Assembly: GCA_000333855.2 (NCBI GenBank)
Contig: CM007328.1
Location: 245,101 to 309,100 of the forward strand
DNA: 64,000 bases
Source of the DNA: Endotrypanum monterogeii
Taxonomy: Eukaryota > Euglenozoa > Kinetoplastea > Trypanosomatida > Trypanosomatidae
Reading direction: 5' to 3'
The notes under the pieces were generated by a model. It searched no databases. It saw only the letters and a list, made by a program, of their open reading frames with translations, and was not told the origin of the DNA. Every line of letters begins with the position of its first letter. Position 1 is the first letter of the stretch. A program made the translations under genes and the position numbers. Below are positions 60,637 through 64,000 of this stretch, one piece after another.

Positions 60637-62388
60637 ATGTCGAAGCGCAAGAAGGGTTGTGGGCGGGGAACGCTTGTGAAGAATACATGGGACGCGTCGA
60701 GCTCGCCGGAGGGTGTCCCTGGAGGGGGTGGCGGCGGTGCAAATGGGCACCCATCCGTCGTCGTCACCGCCGCGACCTACCGCCGCCCACGACCGGTGCG
60801 GCACGTTGATCCTGCTGTGCTGAGGCGTGCCTTCATGCTGCAGAACTTTCAGTTCATCCTTCGCTCCGACCTGCTGACGCTGACACCCACACAGGGGCTG
60901 CCGCAGGGTCAGCGCCGGCTGATGGAGTGCATCCAGCTGAGCGACAATCTTGTGCCGTGGGAGACGGTGCACTCCGTTGTGATGCGGACGACACCGGAGG
61001 AGTTCCAGTGCCCCATCTGTATGGAGATGCCGACGGCACCGCGCATCACGGAGTGCGGCCACGTCTACTGCCTCCCGTGCGTCCTGCAGTACGTGGCCTT
61101 TCAGAAGGCAGCGGGGGCGCCGCGTACATGCCCCATTTGCCACGACCTTCTCATTCCATACACTCTGCGGCCGTGCGTGTTGCAGCCGGTGCCACCGCGG
61201 AGGGTCGGCGTGGAGGCTCGGTTTGATCTCTTCAAGCGACACCGCAACTCGTGCGTACTGCGCCGCTTTGACGACCCCTTTCTGCTGTCGCCGCCGCCGC
61301 CGCCCTCAGGGAAGGCTGCGGTGATCCATCTCCCGGCTTACATGGAGCCGACTTCGTACCAGAGTCGGTACGTGCTAGCGACCCCGCAGTACGAGGCGGG
61401 CCAGCGCTATGCGGACGGCGCCAGTATCTCGGAGCGGATGCGCGAGCTGGAGCAGCTGTCGCAGCCGCTGACCGGGTCCGACGCGGAGGTGGAGCGGTTT
61501 CTGCTTGAGGCACTGAGCGAGGTAACCAAGAAGTCGAAGGGGCTACCGCCGTCGATGCTGCGCGACTCGCCGCCCCTGGCGCCGCGCCCTGCCACCACTG
61601 CGCCGGAAGGCGAGGACGTGTACCTCGAGCTGTACGCTGACGGAGAGGGCCAGCCGTATTACCTCCATATGTTGACGGTGCGAATGCTGAAGTACGATGC
61701 GAAGCTGCGCCACACGCCACTGCCTGACACGGTCACCGGCGTGATTGAGGAGGTGGTGACGATGGTGCAGACGGAGGAGACGCGCCACATCTACAAGGTC
61801 TTCTCGCACATCCCTTTGCACGGCACAATCAAGCTCTGCGTTGTGAACGTGGATCAGCTTGTCCTGCCGGAGACTCGCGCTGCTTTCGCCCCCACGCTGC
61901 GGAAGATGGCGAACGAGAGGGCGCGGCGCCGACGCCACGACGATCTCGCCGCCAGCGAGGATGCTTCGTGGAAGCAGTATTTGATGAGGTACAGCAGCCA
62001 CAGCGGCCCCCAGAGCAGTGACGGCTGGAGCTTCTCGCCGGACATGGCGCCGTCGGACTTCTCCATCGACGTGGAGAGTCTGCCCCGCCTGCAGCTTCCG
62101 TCCACGGACTCTGTAGGCAGCGACCACGGGCTACCGCCTAACACGCTCGACACGCGGCAGCGTGCTACCAAGCGGCAGGACCTTCAGTCGCTGCTGACCA
62201 ACTCGGTGGGGTCGTCCCCGTCACGCGACAACTCACCCGCGGTGGCCATGGACACGCCGCCGCAAAGCGCCACCGCCACCCTGGCGGCCGGCTGCTGGGC
62301 GCGGGGGAGCGCAACCAAGCTTTTTGCCAAGGAGGAGAAGCGGATGACCGTATCGACGTGGGGTGGACATACGTTCACACCCAAGTAG
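60637..62388 (+). CDS. RNF10: RNF10/MAG2-like RING E3 ubiquitin ligase
   Basis: 583 residues. The RING is C3HC4: Cys125, Cys128, Cys140, His142, Cys145, Cys148, Cys165, Cys168 (FQCPICMEMPTAPRITECGHVYC then CPIC). Flanking blocks match RNF10: upstream ANFQF-like MLQNFQFILRSD and VPWETVHSV correspond to its 'NCQFVV...VNWDFVEQV' segment; downstream YYLHMLTVRMLKYD, ITxTVxEI-like VTGVIEEVVTMVQTEETRHIYKVFSHIPL and the basic ERARRRRHDD stretch (about 345-445) match its conserved C-terminal half. RNF10 (yeast Mag2) ubiquitinates small-subunit ribosomal proteins during ribosome quality control, which predicts the same role here. The N-terminal ~50 residues are Gly-rich; a Ser/Thr-rich tail (450-560) precedes the ending STWGGHTFTPK. 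Third-position GC is high throughout. Confidence 0.82.
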   Translation: MSKRKKGCGRGTLVKNTWDASSSPEGVPGGGGGGANGHPSVVVTAATYRRPRPVRHVDPAVLRRAFMLQNFQFILRSDLLTLTPTQGLPQGQRRLMECIQLSDNLVPWETVHSVVMRTTPEEFQCPICMEMPTAPRITECGHVYCLPCVLQYVAFQKAAGAPRTCPICHDLLIPYTLRPCVLQPVPPRRVGVEARFDLFKRHRNSCVLRRFDDPFLLSPPPPPSGKAAVIHLPAYMEPTSYQSRYVLATPQYEAGQRYADGASISERMRELEQLSQPLTGSDAEVERFLLEALSEVTKKSKGLPPSMLRDSPPLAPRPATTAPEGEDVYLELYADGEGQPYYLHMLTVRMLKYDAKLRHTPLPDTVTGVIEEVVTMVQTEETRHIYKVFSHIPLHGTIKLCVVNVDQLVLPETRAAFAPTLRKMANERARRRRHDDLAASEDASWKQYLMRYSSHSGPQSSDGWSFSPDMAPSDFSIDVESLPRLQLPSTDSVGSDHGLPPNTLDTRQRATKRQDLQSLLTNSVGSSPSRDNSPAVAMDTPPQSATATLAAGCWARGSATKLFAKEEKRMTVSTWGGHTFTPK

Positions 62389-63787
62389 TTCCCCCTCCCA
62401 CATCAGGGGGCGTGTGGCACCCCTTCCTGCTGGCGCCGCGGTGAGTCGTTCTGCGTCTGCGTCTGCGTCTTGCGCGCCATTGCTTTAGCCAGCGGCACAC
62501 GGCCACACGCACACACAAAGGCCGCACGCGGGTGTGTGGTGGGATGAGCATAACGTGTTTCGCGCCATATGTAGCGTTCACAGCTCTGGGGCTCTCCGTA
62601 TGGGAGTTGTGCAGGAGGGGGGATATAGAGCCATCGATGATACCGCGGTCTCTGCTGCCGTCACGCCGATGTCCGAACTCCTTCCACGCAACATTAGGGA
62701 TTCGCACCATATGCTTGTGTGTGTCAGCCGTCTCGCGCGTGGTCTCTCTCCCTGTGTAGGCACCGAGGCCCCTCTCCCCTTCCTGGCCCCATCCACAAAG
62801 CGCCACCCCCCTCCCCCTCCCCGATTCGTTTTCTATTTGCCGCTCTCGTACGCGTTATTCAGCGTCGCCGACTCGTCTATTTGTTATTTTTTCTGTTTTT
62901 CGGACTCGGGACGGGGTGGCCACCCAGCGGCGCACGTGATGGGGCGCTGCACAGGGGCCTGAGTGCGTGTTGTATGCGTCTGCTGACAGGTGTCTTTTTT
63001 TCAATTTCCATTCCAGGCAACTCCAGGTGACGGCACAGCGTGTGGTGCCACGCGTTCATCCTTTCCGCCCTCCTATGTGTCTGTCCGTCTCTGCAACAAC
63101 CATGCGGCTGCTCTCACTTCTTCCTGCACCGACTGAACGTCGGTGTGTACGTGCGCAGCTGAGCCTGCGAGTCTTTTCGTCCTTCGTCCTGCCCGCTCGA
63201 CCGCGCTTGTGGCTCTGCCGTGTGGGCGCTGGTTCGAGGAGGCGTGTGCGCCTGTAGGCATGAGGGCACTGACACCCTGACATGCGTCACCTTGCATTCT
63301 CTACTCAGAAGCACCCACACCCACACCTACACTCACACCCAAAGACTGCGTGCATGTGTGCGGGCTGCTGAGCCTGTGTATGTGCTCTGCCACCCCTCTC
63401 ATCTTCCGCTTCCTTTCCGTTTCGTTCGTGTTTGCACTGCTCTGTGAGGGGGCCCGCTGCTGCTGCTGAGGACAGGAGAGGGGACATCGCCCCGCGGCCA
63501 CCCGTCTGCGTACACACGCATGCGCTGCGTACCCCCACAGAGATCACAGCGTACACTCCCGTGGAACACAAGCTAATTTATAGAGAAGGGACGCGTGTGG
63601 GCACTGTGCGTTGCCCCACCCGCGGACTCACCGGTTTCAGTGTATCGCGGCTGCTTCGTCTTTTGGCCACAGCGGGTTGTGCGCGGCTCCGCGGCCACTC
63701 CACTGGCGGTGACCACCGCTGCGTTTGTTCCCTTTTGTTGTTGGCGTATCTCCGATCGCGGTTTGCCCTTGGGTGGCGCCGGCGTGC
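62389..63787. other. Spacer after the RNF10-like gene
   Basis: 1.4 kb of GC-rich spacer with (TGCGTC)n near 62451-62470, pyrimidine tracts near 62815-62850 and 62880-62900, T-run near 62995-63002 and CACACC-type repeats near 63310-63340. The plus frame used by the next entry's alternative stays open from about 63370, but has no ATG until 63896. I see no recognised gene. Confidence 0.5.
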
Positions 63788-64000
63788 ATGTGGAGGGCGG
63801 AGGAAAACATCTTTGCACACACGAGGCCCGCGCGGCTCGACGCGCAGTACCGCCAGACGAGCGCGTGGACAAGGGCCCCAGCTGTCGGCGCGCCGATGCC
63901 GCCGCGGTGGTTCCATGTGCCTGGGAGCGGGGCGCGGGACGTGCATGCACCACCGGAGGGCCTCGCGGTGCCCGCTCACCTGTCGTCGTCGCTGCTGGAG
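63788..64000 (+). CDS. Possible start of a new gene, cut by the right edge
   Basis: From the ATG at 63788 a frame of 71 codons stays open to the window end (MWRAEENIFAHEARAARR and on), Arg/Ala-rich. A second plus frame, open since about 63370, has its first ATG at 63896 (MPPRWFHVPGSG and on) and also runs off the edge. Minus-strand frames are open here too. Such multiple openness comes from GC-rich composition, so at most one is real and the choice is uncertain. No family recognised; direction would agree with the rightward array. Confidence 0.3.
   Translation, partial: MWRAEENIFAHTRPARLDAQYRQTSAWTRAPAVGAPMPPRWFHVPGSGARDVHAPPEGLAVPAHLSSSLLE

Overview
The window looks like nuclear chromosomal DNA of a trypanosomatid of the Leishmaniinae (Leishmania or a close relative). 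All genes are intronless. They lie in long one-way arrays separated by 1-2.4 kb of pyrimidine tracts and (TA)n, (GT)n and (CA)n microsatellites, as expected for polycistronic transcription with spliced-leader trans-splicing. The gene order (cathepsin L-like CPB array, histone deacetylase, ATP synthase subunit, STI1, PRPP synthetase and so on) agrees with what I remember of Leishmania chromosome 8 and Trypanosoma brucei chromosome 5. The CPB protein differs clearly from the L. major/L. mexicana sequences I remember, so I do not name a species.

Layout. Positions 1-6.4 kb are read leftward: a histone deacetylase, then a complete CPB cysteine protease gene, then a second CPB copy cut by the window edge. 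The visible CPB repeat period is 3,248 bp. From 6.4 to 14.9 kb there is no convincing gene. The flanking arrays diverge from it, so it is a divergent strand-switch region, the usual place where RNA polymerase II starts in these parasites. It holds two GT-rich blocks in opposite orientation, each GT-rich on the strand of the array it faces, and copies of a dispersed ~450-bp element that recurs at 17.5 and 30.7 kb.

From 14.9 kb to the end every gene is read rightward: SDE2-like ubiquitin-fold protein, ZSWIM2-like E3 ligase, mitochondrial ATP synthase subunit (ATPTB2 type), STI1/HOP co-chaperone, DM10/EF-hand axonemal protein (RIB72/EFHC type), PRPP synthetase, a WD-like protein of unknown role, exocyst Sec3, a membrane-anchored TPMT-type methyltransferase, a helical-repeat mitochondrial protein (probable RESC6/MRB3010), splicing factor SLU7, threonine dehydratase with ACT domain, IFT121/WDR35, a small mitochondrial membrane protein, a 392-residue unknown protein, and an RNF10-like RING E3 ligase. 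The right edge may cut the start of another gene. A 48-base run of N (39455-39502) marks an assembly gap.

The genes do not form one pathway. Recurrent themes are mitochondrial function (ATP synthase, RNA editing, two membrane proteins), the flagellum (IFT121, DM10 protein), ubiquitin-linked quality control (SDE2, ZSWIM2, RNF10) and RNA processing (SLU7, RESC6). In trypanosomatids neighbours in an array are co-transcribed without being co-regulated; control is mostly through UTRs.
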